Positions 1 to 15,534 of a stretch of 64,000 nt of DNA are shown here, one piece after another (within the stretch, counting starts at the first letter, position 1; each line of letters begins with the position of its first letter). Source of the stretch: Naematelia aurantialba (taxonomy: Eukaryota > Basidiomycota > Tremellomycetes > Tremellales > Naemateliaceae); contig JAKFAO010000001.1 in assembly GCA_021527695.1 (NCBI GenBank), positions 186,001 through 250,000 on the forward strand, written 5' to 3'. The translations under genes and the position numbers were made by a program. The notes under the pieces are model-generated. The model saw only the letters and a list, made by a program, of their open reading frames with translations. It made no database searches and had not been told where the DNA came from.

Positions 1-1790
1 GGTAGTCTTGACTCTGGAATGAATGGAAGAGCGTGACGATGAACGGATGATTTGCAGTCGCGAGGATCTCCTGTTCTGCGAGAGCTCGCTTGATCTTGTT
101 CCGCTTGATCATCTCCTTCTTCGACAGCACTGCAAGGTCAGCAGCTGGCTTGACAGGCAGTTGGCTTGATAGGCGACTGGCTCGACAGGATGACATATGA
201 CGCAAACTCACCTTTCATCGCAAAGAGCTTGTCTGTCTTCTTCTCCCTCACAAGATACACCTTGCCGACATCGCCCTTGCCGAGCAGCTTGATCTTCTGA
301 AACGAGCTGGGCGACACTTCGACCGAGCGGGTCTTGATCGAGTTGCTGCTATACGTCCTCCGGAACACCTGTTTATGGCGTGCCTCTCTGCCTAGCGCAG
401 CCTGTGCGACTTGCTTGGCGTTGGCGCCGGCCGTCAGAGACCGAGCAGCGCGTGTACCCGTGGCGGAGAGGCCGGACGGTGGAATTGTCGGCGGCGAGCG
501 GAACAGCAGTGAGGTCGACGACTCGATAGGTGAAGGCGTGGCGGAGTCGGGATCGGCCAACTGCGGAGGCGAGGCACTCAGGTCCACCTCCACTGGCGAA
601 TCCTGCACGAGGACAACAGGGGACGACTGGCCGTGCAGCACAGGCACAGGCGGGACGTCAGGTGCATCGCCAGCGGGAAGCGCTTGAGGGCCAAATAGCG
701 CTTTCGTGTTGGGCGCCGAGACGACGCGGCGGATGAATCGTGCTGCCGCAGATCCCTTGCTCGATGATGTCGAGGACGAGGATTGGTCGGGAGTGGCAAA
801 CTTGGACGAACTGCTGGACGGCTCTCGCCTGGGCTTCCCTGGCGTCCGCGGGGATGTCAAGCCTGGTGATCGAGGGGAAGCGGCCGAGGTAGAGCCCACG
901 GACTTCTGGCGCGACCCAGACGGTGTGAGGGTATTGGTGTTGGAGGTCGGGAGTGGCGGCGGCGGGGATTCGAGGGTCGTGTTGGGTGCAGAGAAGAAGC
1001 GCGACTTGAACGAGATACCCAGCCCGGGCGATCGGAGCGGGGTGCTAGAGCTGCCGTGGGGAGAATAGAAGGCTGCGGAACTGGTCGCGGTGTGGGTGTT
1101 GGGTGAGACGGATGTGCCAGTCGTGGACGAAGCCGGGATGCGGGAGGACGAGGACCGTGACGAGCGGTCCGTGTTGTCAGTGTTGGTCGAGTCCGTCACC
1201 GACGAGTATGGGCGGCCGTTATCGTGCGACGTCGAGGACGGCTGGGGGCTGCGCTGAAAGGCCGGCACAGCCGTGCCCAGGTGCCCGCGATAGCTGGACG
1301 TCGAGCTATTCGCGCGCACCTCGTCGCTCTGCTTTCCGACCTGCTCAAGCTCTGGTACAGCATAGAGCGGCATTTGCAGATCCCCCTCGGGGGATCTAGG
1401 CGGGACGGTCGGGCCAATATCGTCGGCCTGTGCGCGCATCTGCGCGACACGAGGCGGAAGCGGGGAAGGGGGCGACGGGACAGGTGACCGTGGTGGAGTA
1501 ATAGACGACGGGACCTGTGGAGTCGGTGATGCGTCTGCGGCAGCGTCGGCTGCACGACCAGCATTGCCCTCTACGCCGATAAGGGGACTGCGGACTTCCT
1601 TGCCCTTGCTGACGCTCGACTTGCCAAACTTGAACATGCGCCATTTGGATGTGTTGCTCGTGCTGGACATGTTGGGAGAGGGGAGGGGCGACACGGACGG
1701 AGACCGGTAGTCGGATGCTACGGTCGATGTCGAGGCGGTAAGGGGCGAAGGCGTGTACGGCGACGGCGGTGCCGATGCGATGGAGGACAT
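1..1790 (-). CDS. Fpk1/NRC-2-type AGC protein kinase, N-terminal part (cut by window edge)
   Basis: Exons (5' to 3') 1790-212 and 129-1; the gene continues past the left edge. Residues 1 to about 490 are Ser/Pro-rich and disordered, as in fungal flippase kinases. The kinase domain then starts with [20 protein letters not shown], which holds the glycine loop, followed by FAMK with the ATP-binding lysine. The intron (GT..AG, 82 nt) splits right after that lysine codon. Exon 2 reads on as [20 protein letters not shown] and [18 protein letters not shown], matching the Fpk1/Kin82/NRC-2 family. Family members phosphorylate lipid flippases at the plasma membrane and affect polarity and sphingolipid signalling; that role is inferred here. 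The catalytic loop, DFG and C-terminal tail lie outside the window. The start is the first ATG of a long open frame. It is divergent from the GMD gene. Confidence 0.88.
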
Positions 1791-3132
1791 GTCGGGATTG
1801 GCTTGACGGGCACAGGTGATCTCGTGACGAGCCCCAGAGAGTATCCAGTATCAAGAGGAGCTAACTAGTCGACGAGGCGGGTGTCCAGAGGATGTGGGTG
1901 TGATTGGTCACTGAACGGTCATGGCAACGCGCCGGGTCCAGGCGATTGACCAATATGCCGTGTTGTCGTCGTTGCACTGTATACAGCAGTGTGTTGCTCC
2001 TTTCGAGACGCTGGTGTCGCTGTCGCCAAAGGATCGTCGCCGAAAAGTCGCGACTCTACTGTGCCCTCTTGGAAGCGAAAAAGGCAGAACAGACGACAGA
2101 CGACAGACGACTGCCGTTCCAGTATCCTCGCGGTATGTCGCACGGGGAGACGAGCCCTAGAATTCGTCGAGGGACGGTTATTATTATTATAAATCGCGCT
2201 TCGACGCCGCAAGGACTATTGTTCGTCGCTGCCTCGTCGATGTGGGCGCTACGCTTGCACCGTGGATAGATGGTCGCGCGGTTTCTCGAGCTCGTCGCTG
2301 TGAAAGCAGGACGGTATGAGAGCTGATGGGTTGGATGGGTTGGTGTGTTGGGGGGGGGGGGCATGTGGATTTCCATGAGCCTCTTTTGACTTTATGGTGG
2401 AGTTGGCATACTTTGCCATTTCCGCCCGCCAGGGGAATAGGCGCGCAGATGGCCAGAAAGGCGCATGTCCCACTTTCCATCCCTGGTTTTCTCCCCCATC
2501 CTTCGCACGCCTAACCCGGCAATGGTGGCTCTTGTATTGGCCGGCACCGAGATTGAGATTTCGAGCCGCTACGAGACAGACCATTGTCTGTGTCAGTCGA
2601 TGCATGTATAGCATGCCTGGAGGGGGGGTGCCAGAGTCTCGTCGTGTGTCCTCATGCCACCGTCTTCCTGACTTGCTCTCCTGCCTCTGAGTGCTGCCGA
2701 GGAGGCTCACGACGGGTTCAAATGACGTCTTGTCCGAATCCGCCTCCCGCTGTTGCGGTGCACTTTTGATCCTGTGGCTTTTGCGTCCCTGCGGGCGGAA
2801 GCGGGTGCGAGGTGGTCACAGGTTATTGGAAGTGAGCCATCGAGCACTACTCGGCATGCATATGCATGTAACATCCTCCTAAGCATCTCGTCTCAATCTC
2901 CAGTCTCCATCGTTTCCCCAACTGGCGCAGCTCTCCCGTCCTCACACGACTTTCTGCTCTTACAGTCTACCGGTCACGAGCTCTGGTGTGCAACCGTCTC
3001 TTCCTGGCCACACACGGCTCCTCGCAAGCAGCCAGTTAGTAACGCAGAGTCATCAACGTAAAGTCACCAAAGCAAAGGCAGCGAACCCAAGTCAACAAAG
3101 TAGATTCGACGAGAAGGAAAGGAGGCGGCACG
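1791..3132. other. Divergent intergenic region (kinase / GMD)
   Basis: This is a 1.3-kb spacer between two head-to-head genes, so it should hold both promoters. I see a (TTA)n stretch ending in a TATAAA at about 2188-2193, a run of ten G at about 2351-2360 and pyrimidine-rich sequence near the GMD start. The open frames on both strands look like noise (no domains, frequent stops in partner frames). No RNA gene was recognised. Confidence 0.5.
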
Positions 3133-6500
<3,368 letters not shown>

Positions 6501-7178
6501 CCGCAGTGGGTGCGATTGGGACAGCCGATGCCGCATATTACGCGGTCGATCGGCGCCGCTTAGGTTGAAGTTAAAAATTGTAAATTATCGGACAATGGAC
6601 GCTACTGTACAGCACTGTATATCGCGACGATCTCGGTGAAAACCATCACATCCGTCTCTATGCATAGCATACTCGTATTTCTCAGTCGCAGTCGCCTGGA
6701 GGACAGCGGCGCTACCAGCAGTCTGATTCCGCCGAAATCCAGTTAGGTCCAGGTCGTCACGTGTGTTCCAGTGGGCGCACTCCTGACTGCTGACATGCAT
6801 GTGGCACGCTGAATCATATATATACATACAGTATATTGTATCACAAGACCAGATCACCTCGTGCACCCACAGCTCACGGGCACGCTGACGGGCGGCTAAC
6901 AATCACGCGACGGACACACGTTGCGACACGGTCAACCTGCGCTTGCCAGTCTTCACCTGTCCGTGCTCCACCCTGTCGCGTCGTCCACCCTGCCTCCGCA
7001 TCCCTTTTCGCACTCGGCTCGATGTGACACCGGCGCGTGCCACTTGAAACGCACCTGCTGCCATACACCTGCCGCTACTCGCCCCTCCCCTCCCGCCTAC
7101 CGCCCCTGGAGGTAGGGTCACTCGCTGATCCCTGCGATCTATCGCGAATCTGCAACCCTTCCTCTCTCTCATAGTGCT
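6501..7178. other. Convergent intergenic region (GMD / YME2)
   Basis: This stretch lies between two 3' ends. It contains AT-rich sequence with TATA-like runs near 6815-6840 and is otherwise featureless to me. No convincing gene on either strand. Confidence 0.45.
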
Positions 7179-10100
7179 CTACTCCTTACTGACGCTCAAG
7201 ACCTTGATCATCTCGGCATTCTCCCTCTCCAGCCCTTCGAGCTTCACGACGCTCTTCGCCATCTTGTCCAACAGCCACTTTGCCCGCTCGCGAATGGCGT
7301 TGCTCTTGCCCAGCCCCAGGAACCCATACGCGCCGCTCTCGTTGACTCCCAGCGCGGCGTCGCCTCCGTTCGTGCTGATGTCTTTCAACGTCGCGAGCTC
7401 GCTCTCGCATGCCCGAATCTCAGATTCGGCTTTGGCAATCAGGGTCGTGTTGTAGTCTATCTGGCAGGTCGCGCGGAACACCGGGTCTATCAACGTCAGC
7501 TCTGCCTCCTGGAGGAATGAAACAGCGCCTCGAGACGGAGAGCTTGGATACCATGGAGCAAGCACAGGCACTAGCAAGCACAAGCACTCACCCTCTACGA
7601 GCGCTTCAAACGCATAACGGAACACCGGCTTGCCAGGCTTGACCTGCGAAGCCCGCCCCTCATGGTACGACACCGAGATGAGTTCGTGCTCTTCCAGTGC
7701 CTTGAGACTCTGTTCGGCACCTTTGAACGGGAAGTCCTGCAGCATCTTCGCATGTGACATCTGCGAAACGCATCAGCGCTACCCTTATCTCAATCCTCCC
7801 AGGCGGCATGTTAATTCCGCAAGGCGAGAAATGGAGGAGGGGAGGGAGGAATGGAGGGAGAGGAAGAAGGGAGGTAAGGAGGAAGGGAGGAAGCTCACCT
7901 CGCCCGACTTGGCCAACTCTTGGACCACTTTCCACGCCTGCGCTCTCGTCCATGGGAGAGCCTTGGCGTCTTCCGCGTCGTCCCCAAATGCCTGTTTGCG
8001 CAATTCCACCACATTGCGCACGACGATATCGTTCACGGCGTCTTTGATCGTCGACCCCGTGCGGACCTTGTACACGAGCGTCTCTAGCTCGACCATCCGG
8101 CCGCCCAACTTGGCGATCTGCTCGCTATCTTCTAGGCTGAGCGCCTCCACGCCCGCTAGCTTGTCGCGCACGTAGGCCAGGGAATTGGATTGGTCCGCAT
8201 CGGCCAGTCCGACGGAATTGAGTGGTTTGCTCGGCAGCGCCCGTGTCAGCGCTTTGGTGGCCGTCGCTCCCTCGGTGATGACGATGACGTGGGCAATGCG
8301 ATTCTCTACCAAGCTTGCACCCCATTCAGCCAGGACATTCCACAGATCCCCGCGGGCAGACTTCTGCGCAAAGTTCTTCAGGACCACGATCGGCAGGGTC
8401 TGGATGATCTCCGTCTCCGCGTCTATTTCAGTGCTCTTGGCTATAGCTGTCTTTGGAGTCGCTGGTAAAGAGGACGCCGTGGCAGGCACACCCTCGCCGT
8501 TGGTCGGTGCAATGTCGTCGGTGAGTGAGGGTGGGAGTGCCGCCAGATCAGCGTCAAAAGTCGGCTCCTCTCCTAATCCCAATTCTGACATGACGCCGTT
8601 TCCAGCGACACAGTCGAGGCGCCCATCGTGCCATCCTCCTCGTATGATCAGCTCTCGGCGTTTGGCGCGTCCAGCTTCGATTTCCACCCGGTCTGCCTCG
8701 CGTTTCATCGCCTGGTCATGCTCCTGTCGCTTGTTCGTGGACACGTCTTTCAGTGCACCACCGACTATCTCAAGAATCGCTCGCAGTTGCTGATCTACCG
8801 GGGTAGAGAATCCCGCTGCGCCGGATCAGTTCAATACGGCCACGTCGAAAGCAGACTCGCCTTTTTGCCCAATCAACCCCACCGAAGCAAGGTCAATGAG
8901 GCCATTCAGGGATGATAGGAATGAAAAAACGGGGTAATATCCTGCGGCGCGTCAGCATAGTCGTGCGTGGTTTGGGCATTCTGGTTTGGGCATACCAGTC
9001 TGGTCGGCAAGAGCACTCATAAGTGCGGGGTCGGTCTTGCTCTTTCCAATCTCGGCACAGTCGATGACCAATGCAGGCCTGGGGTATAAGTACAGCATCC
9101 TCGGCGGTTCACCACGCGGCTCACTTGTCTTCCCTCTTGAGCACTCTGGCCACCAGGCTGGCCTTTCCGCTTCCCGGTGGTCCGGTGATGGTGATAAATG
9201 TACTTGGGTACTCAGAGAGCCAGCGTTCCACTTCCTTTTCCGCTTTCACTCGGTCTTCCCATGCGTCCTTGCCTATCGCATCTTCGGAAGTGCCAGGTGG
9301 AGCACCGGACGAAGCTGACGATCGGAGGAAGCTAAACGAAGCAAGTGGCAGGAATTTGGCCTTGAGTGCTGCACATGGTTAGCTCTCCACGTGAGACTCG
9401 CACGCGGCTTCCAAGACTCACACTTGACTAGAGAGTAATTCTCGATATCCCACACGCCCTCCAGCTTGGATCGCACGAAAAAGGCGCGAATCGGGTCGAA
9501 AAAGGTATAACTGAGGGTCCCGATGAGGAAGGCCAGAACGGGCAAGGTGATACGAGGGTGCGCGCTGATCCAGTCCCGAATAGCATGGGCTTTAAGCGGG
9601 CGTTCGTAGTATAGTCGCAGTCTGGAGGTTGTTATGGGTGCCGACGCGTCGGAACCGGCTATGCGGAGCGTAAAGTCGGCAGTATTTGTGGGAGTGTTGT
9701 AGCCATGCAGCTACACCTGTCAGTCACCGGGACTCTCGTAAAACGGAGGCGTACACAGTTGATAGCGGCCGCTGCTGGAGATATCTTGGAGAACGCCACC
9801 GAAGCAAAGCGCAGAGAGCCGGCGGGGACGGGTGTAGGAGGCTGAATGTCTGCGACGCGTCCGTATGGCTACTGACATGAGCGTTCTGCTCGGACACTAC
9901 AGGCTGGTGGAGGCACTGACGCGGAAGAGGGTGTACAGCATTTCCTGAGACACATCTGGCCCGTCAAACTCGACGCGGAGGCGGTTGCTGGGAAACCGGT
10001 TCATGTCCTGCGGCCGTCGTCAGCACCCCTGGCCCTGGCACTTTGCGCATCCGCGTTGATTCTGAATTCGGTACTACGCACTTCGGTCCACTGGCGGCCT

Positions 10101-10831
10101 TTGACCAGCCAGGCCCGCCCGCCCCCAGCAGCAGCTTGTATGCCCCTGATCCCGCTGCCACTGCCTTTGACGACGGTCCCGCCTGCGCCCTCGTCGTCCG
10201 CGCCGACGGCCTTGACCCGATGTCCGTACGACGAGTACAGCGTGTGTCCCGGTGTGCTGCCCATGGCGATACCTTGGCCGGCCCACCGATTGGCCCACCA
10301 CTGCCCTAGCCAGCTTGGGAACCCGCCGTGGTTCTTTGCGCTCTCCAGCAGATGCGGGAGGAACAGCCTGCCGGGAGAGTCTTTCTTGGCCCTGGCAAAT
10401 TCCGGCAGCGCCTGCACGCCAGACAGGTCCACCTCGGTCGTCTCTCCGCCTTCGTCGGCCGCCGGAGGGACGTACGAGAAATGGCAGAAGACGCCGCCGT
10501 CCTTGCGCGCGATTTCCCATGATTCCACACGGAAGTCGTGGACGCTGATGTCGGAGCCGATATCGTGCAGGCGTTCCATCAGCGGCTCCTCCCACAGCAC
10601 AGCCCATGACGGCCGCGGATCCCAGTACGCCAGTCGCACAGGGAAGACATTGGAGATGTAGAATGACCCGGTCTTGCGCTGCGCCTCCTTGTCTTCGCCG
10701 GCAGCGTCCACGACAGCAGTAGACTGAAGCTTGGCGCAAACGGACGGCTGAAATCCGAGGCGGTGCCGATGGACAGGTGTCAGCCGCACCTGACGCAGTG
10801 GATGCTTGAGGGGGGGTAGTCGGCGCAGCAT
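7179..10831 (-). CDS. YME2: Mitochondrial escape protein 2 (YME2/RNA12 family)
   Basis: Ten exons: 10831-10082, 10007-9921, 9868-9755, 9710-9422, 9368-9125, 9078-8996, 8941-8861, 8815-7899, 7760-7592, about 7501-7179; about 701 aa. Yme2 sits in the mitochondrial inner membrane and affects mtDNA nucleoids and escape. The protein shows a presequence-like start, an RRM-like segment (RLRVEFDGPDVSQEMLYTLF, PYGRVADIQ), a predicted membrane span (ITLPVLAFLIGTLSYTFFDP), a P-loop (TITGPPGSGKASLVARVLK), ALVIDCAEIGKSK, and the family signature GLIGQKAGFSTPVDQQL. The intron at 8860-8816 uses a GC-AG pair (donor G|GCGAGT); without it the frame hits a stop, and with it the family motif is rebuilt. The last acceptor is ambiguous between two nearby AGs; I chose the one that keeps frame. 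Confidence 0.9.
8816..8860 (-). other. GC-AG intron in YME2
   Basis: Donor AAAG|GCGAGT and acceptor GGCGCAG, 45 nt. Splicing joins GLIGQK to AGFSTPVDQQL, a conserved family block, so the non-canonical donor is well supported. No GT donor nearby restores this join. Confidence 0.85.
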
Positions 10832-11125
10832 ACTGATAAGTAACTATAAAAGCTACGCCTGGTATTCCTGTTAAACGACGAGATGCAAAAAAAACAACAC
10901 CAAGTCGTGAGCGACTGCCGAGCCCAAGACGTCATTGAAGTTATCATTTCTGATTTGCCACCCGAGCCTGCCAGAGCTTTTCGAGAGGGTAGCCTGGCGC
11001 TGTTCAACCTTGATTGCAGAGAGATACAGGGCTACATACATGATGAACATTGCAGTCAAGTGTGGCCAGCCCCCACGGGTGCCTTGCCAACTGATCCAAT
11101 GGCTCAACCGCCTACAGCATACAGC

Positions 11126-13970
11126 CTACAGCTTCAATCTCTTGCCATCGCTCCTCTCCCCATCTGCGGACCGCTTCTCTGCCTTGCCCCTCTCCTTATC
11201 CCCTTTACCAACAACGGTCACCCCCTTGCCGCTCTTCACCAGCCCCTTGAGCGCCTCCTCCTTCTGCTCCTTCGCACCCTTCCGTTTCTTGCCATACAGC
11301 TCGGCCATGCCGCCCAGCCGCTTGCCCTGCGCCTGTTTACCCTTACGCGCCTTGACTCGCGCGCGCTGTTTCTCCTCCGGCGTAAGCTCGGACCGGGCGA
11401 CGAGCGACGCAGCCTGCGGAGGCGCAAAGAGTTCCTCGGGAGCCAGCATGGTCGACGAGGCCGAGGTGCTGGGCAAAGCTGATTCCATGGACGTCGTGGC
11501 GATGTTCTCGATCGTCGTGATCTGTGCTTTTGGCTGCGTGGCATATCAGCAAAGGCGAAGAGGGCAACGGCAAACGGCAAAAGGAGGCGACGGATCGGCT
11601 CACCTGTTTCGGCACAAAGTTGAGACTGCTCAGCGCGTCAAGCTTGTAACATATCTCTCCCCACAGCTTGTCAATCTCGTCGTGCGCCTTCTTAAGCTTC
11701 TCGTCTCGCGGGTCCTTGATGCGCTCGCCAGACGAAACCGCTTGGTATTCGTCCTCGTAAATCTGAGCGAGAGATTTGGACGACTGCTGGTCCTGAAGGT
11801 CAAAGTATCGCGAAGGCAGGAACGGGGTTGGCTCGTATGCCCGAACCCGGACAGTCGAGTCAAAGTTGTTCTACCGCCATCAGCAGCGCTCATGGATCCA
11901 ACCATAACAGTGAGTTTCCCATCCAACCATAACAGCTGAGTTTCCCGCTTCTGCCCGAATAGGTGATCATTTGGAGTCCATTGTGATACCGAGTAGGGTG
12001 ATGATTCCAAACACTCACATCGAGGATTCTAGCTTTGATCATATCCTCGAGCGTCTTCACGCTCTCCTCCGTGACCACCGGAACGACCTTTCCCACCTGC
12101 TCGAAATCCAGATCCTCTTCTAGTAGCGAGTTTTCCGGTCTGGCGCGGGACGACGCTTCTCCGAGCAACTGCCAGTCCTTGGGACCGATTGCTTCTTGCT
12201 CCAGCTCGGCAATCTGTTTGGCGAGTGCAAGCTGGCGACGTTCGTGTGTCGACAGGTCTAATGAATGCAAATGAGCACGGGGCGAATTTCCTTCTGCTGC
12301 ACGTACTGTGCTCAGGTTCATCGTCCTCATCGTCGTCGAATAGGTCACCCTTCAGGCGGCCCATAACATCCCGGGGATCCCCATCATCATCTTCCTCCAC
12401 GTCGTCTTCCTCCACACCTTCGCCGTCCTCTTCGGGCTCGAACCTAACGCCCTTGCCCTTGCCCTTATCTCTGTTCTTCTTCTTCCCGCCGCCCAGGCCT
12501 TTAGCTTTACCCGACGACTTCCCTTGACCAGCCTGAGCCATTCCGCGTGGTCTCTCAAAGAAATCTTCATACATGACCGCTTCTCACATCAGCTTCCACA
12601 AGAGCATATTCACAGGAGCCCGACTATGAGCAACTCACGATCTTCCTCATCTGTGCCTCGCAGCATCATGCTTCCCAGATCGCCCAAATCGTTGTCATCC
12701 TCTTCGTCTTCGTCTCCACCGAGGCGGCCGCCCGAAACCCGACCTGCCTCGGCTTCTTCGGTTATGCGGTTGAACTCTTCGATAGAAAAGAAATCGTCGT
12801 CGAGTGTGGGATGTCGTTTCCCTCTGGACGGCCCGGGCTGGCTGAAGAGAGCGTCGCGGTCGTCGAGGTCCGCACTATCGCCTTCGTCCAGCTCCTCATC
12901 CTCTGCAACGTCTGGCTCGGCATCTTCCTCCTCATCTTCATCGTCAACGTCGACCTGTCCTGAGAAATCGCCGTCATCATCGTCTTCCAGCTCTTCGCTT
13001 CCGTCGGCCTCCAGACCTCTAGCCATGACCTCGTCCATCTCGCCGTCTTGGTCTTGTTCTTCATCTTCCTCGTCGCTGTAGCCAAGAAGTTCCTCATCAC
13101 CGATCTCCGCATCTTCCTCCTCATCTCCGTCATCTTCCTCCTCATCCTCATCATCCTCGTCATCCTCATCCTCCTCATCCTCCTCATCCTCCTCATCCTC
13201 CTCATCCTCCTCATCCTCCTCATCCTCCTCATCCTCCTCATCCTCCTCATCACTACTCCCGTGCTCCGCCATCATCCGCTCAAATTCCTCTACCGTCATC
13301 TCCTCGTCACTTCCATCCTCGTCACTCTCCTCGCCACTCTCATCCTCATCCTCCTCGCCGGCAATCTCATCGGTCTCGTCCGGGTCAACGGCGTCCCCGG
13401 CTCCGACCTCCTTGACGACCCGGGCAATCCCTTGCGCCCTCAGCTCCATCTGCTGCCATATTTGCTCCGCCCCGAGCCCGTCGACAGTAAGCACCGACAG
13501 TGGGGTATACGGCAGCGCCTCTTCGGGTTTCGGTGGTGCCGGTGTGGCCTGGGGCGCCGATTTGCTGCTTGACCGCAATTCGATGGTAGGTGGTTCCATG
13601 ATCGAAGCGAGGAAGGGATGTAAATGCGGATGTGAGGATTGCTCGAGCTCAAGCCCTGCAGATGTTTCTATCAGTATTGGAACTTGTAGTGTGTCATGGG
13701 AAAGTCATGGGTAAAGTATTTCATGGGGAAAGAAAAGGACGAACCGAGGTCAAAGAGGCTCTTTGTCACTGCCAGAGCAAGAGCCGACAACGCTGCATCC
13801 CCATCTCGAGCGAGGAGGTGCGTCTTCCGCTCTAGCTCATCTGCGAGACTTTTAAGACTTTGCGGGAGTTGCCGCTCTACCGCAGAAGTCTCTTGCACCA
13901 TTATGCTGTACTCCTCGACGTTGCTTCCCTTGGTTTGCCTATACGCTACGTCGATATGGCTATATAGCAC
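11126..13970 (-). CDS. MPP10: U3 small nucleolar ribonucleoprotein Mpp10
   Basis: Six exons: 13970-13745, 13655-12639, 12579-12307, 12257-12019, 11870-11604, 11533-11126; 809 aa (786 if the in-frame ATG at 13901 is used). Mpp10 is a nucleolar SSU-processome scaffold with Imp3/Imp4, needed for 18S rRNA cleavage. Evidence: ALALAVTKSLFDLGLELE, LGAEQIWQQMELRAQ, a long Glu/Asp tract (about 13100-13260), VMYEDFFERPRGMA, then IGPKDWQLLGEASSR, RPENSLLEEDLDFEQV, FDSTVRVRAYEPTPFLPSRY, EIDKLWGEICYKLDALSSL and FVPKQ, all Mpp10 landmarks, with a basic Lys-rich C-terminus. Intron 1 uses the weak donor GTTCGT. The acidic tract is encoded by a CTC/ATC-type tandem repeat. Confidence 0.95.
13138..13255. repeat. 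Low-complexity repeat encoding the Mpp10 acidic tract
   Basis: Near-perfect 9-bp units (CCTCATCCT-like on the plus strand) repeat about a dozen times and encode Glu-Asp-Glu runs in MPP10. Unit number is likely to vary between strains. Confidence 0.85.
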
Positions 13971-14373
13971 GTCCCGAAGATTTTGAACTAATCTCAGCTT
14001 CTGCAGAGCTTATCATTCGCCACGTGAACTTACCCAGGCACGACGAGTAATTCCACGTCATGCTGTGGATCGTCCACTGCGGTTTTCTGGTATTTTGCGA
14101 CGTCATTGCAATTTGCGACAGCTGCGAGATTGAGGCGGAGCGTCAAGGTTGCATGGGATGCGAAGAGGTATAAACAGGAGCACCATGGTTCAGCGGCGCT
14201 GATTGCTCTTACTCATTGCTTCGCAAGTCCCAGAGAGCTCAGCTTCGTGTCACACTCGCTGTCAATACCACGCAACTCTATCGCAGAGAGGGGCCAAACT
14301 AGACCAGCGCACAGCACTCAGCACTCAACACTGAACAGAACTACCCCGTCACCCTTTGATCGTGCAGACAAGT
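13971..14373. promoter_or_regulatory. Divergent promoter (MPP10 / Gly-Met-rich gene)
   Basis: Holds a CACGTG palindrome at 14021-14026 and a TATAAA at 14169-14174 about 200 bp before the ATG of the plus-strand gene. A short ATG frame in good context at about 14184 ends after five codons and could be a uORF if the transcript starts upstream of it. Confidence 0.5.
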
Positions 14374-14890
14374 ATGGTGAGTCATCTTATGCCCCGGCGT
14401 GGATCCGGATCCCCGGCGTGGAGTTCAGCTGATTCCGCAGGGTTTATGTCACTCTAGACGACCGTTCCAAGAACCAGGGTACGGGGGCGGACCCGGCATG
14501 GGCATGGGCGGCCGACCCGGTGGCCAGATGGGCATGGGCGGCGGCGGTATGGGTGGACAGATGGGCATGGGCGGTGGAGGTATGGGTGGACCAGGGGGCA
14601 TGGGCGGCGGCGGCGGCGGTATGGGCGGCATGGGGAGACACGAGCATGGTGGCGGCATGGGAGGTGGCGGCATGGGCGGTGGAGGCATGGGTGGTGGCGG
14701 CTATGGGGGTCCTGGCGGGGGAATGGGCGGTATGGGCGGAGGTGGCCACATGGGTGGCGGTATGGGCGGTGGCGGTATGGGAGGTGGTGGCATGGGAGGT
14801 GGTGGCATGGGAGGTGGTGGTATGGGAGGAGGCGGTATGGGAGGAGGGATGGGCGGACCAGGGGGAGGCGGCGGCGGCGGACGGTTCTGA
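14374..14890 (+). CDS. Small Gly/Met-rich repeat protein
   Basis: Two exons: 14374-14376 (the ATG only) and 14441-14890; 150 aa. The protein begins MGLCHSRRPFQEPGYGG and then consists almost wholly of GGGMGG-type repeats with a few Pro, Gln, His and Arg, ending GGGGRF. There is no signal peptide, membrane span or RGG box. Function unknown; such proteins can be RNA-associated or form phase-separating or structural material, but nothing here proves it. The model rests on a good donor (ATG|GTGAGT), the acceptor TTCCGCAG and an open frame to the stop. An upstream coding exon cannot be excluded. A TATA box lies upstream. Confidence 0.6.
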
Positions 14891-15534
14891 GGACTTTTAT
14901 CTACGAGTACGACTAATAAGGTGCGATACACACTGGACGTTCATACATGGAGGGCACCGAGGGTGCAGCTACTACACTAGCAATGCATGCCTGCATTTCG
15001 CCTCGTCGTCTGGGCAGCGAACTTGAACAACGCCAAGCAAGTCGCGTGGCCCCGGGTTTGGGGATGACGTTAATGTAGTGTTGGCAGTCAAGGTGTGCAC
15101 CTGGCAGCATGGCGAGAGGAGCAGCTACGTCGTCGCTATTCTTGCTTAGAGAGGCCACCAGAGACACGCAGGCCTACACTGAGCCGACTCGGCTTGTCAA
15201 AGGAAGGCTGGAAGAGGATGAAGAAAGGTAACGGAGTGTCGTCCTGCCTGGTCAATTGACTACCTGCCTTTATCGATGTTGCCGAAGAAAAATATCCTTT
15301 CCGGGTTCAATGGGAGCATACAGGCAATGCCTTTGGTCGGAGTAGCAGCTGTGAGAATGAGCTGCCGTCGGGTCGCCCGTCTCTAGTCTCATTATGGCTC
15401 ACCGCGCTGCCAACTGATCACTGATCGCTGCTCACTGTTCATTGCTCACCGTCACAAGCGACCCACGCGTCGTTGACCCACGACGACCTGCTCATGGGTC
15501 TCGCCACGTCCCATCATCCGCTCTGACTCGCGCC
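14891..15534. other. Intergenic region between Gly-rich and WSC genes
   Basis: No gene recognised. Contains short related blocks (gctcaccg, ctgatcactgatcgctgctcactg) near 15390-15450 just upstream of the WSC gene, probably its 5' region. Confidence 0.4.

Noticed and set aside
2249..2710. 153-codon minus-strand frame between the kinase and GMD
   Set aside because: Composition is random-like, no motif, and it lies in an expected divergent promoter.
10056..10661. 201-codon plus-strand frame opposite YME2 exon 1
   Set aside because: Shadow of a GC-rich coding exon; the YME2 frame has the family motifs.
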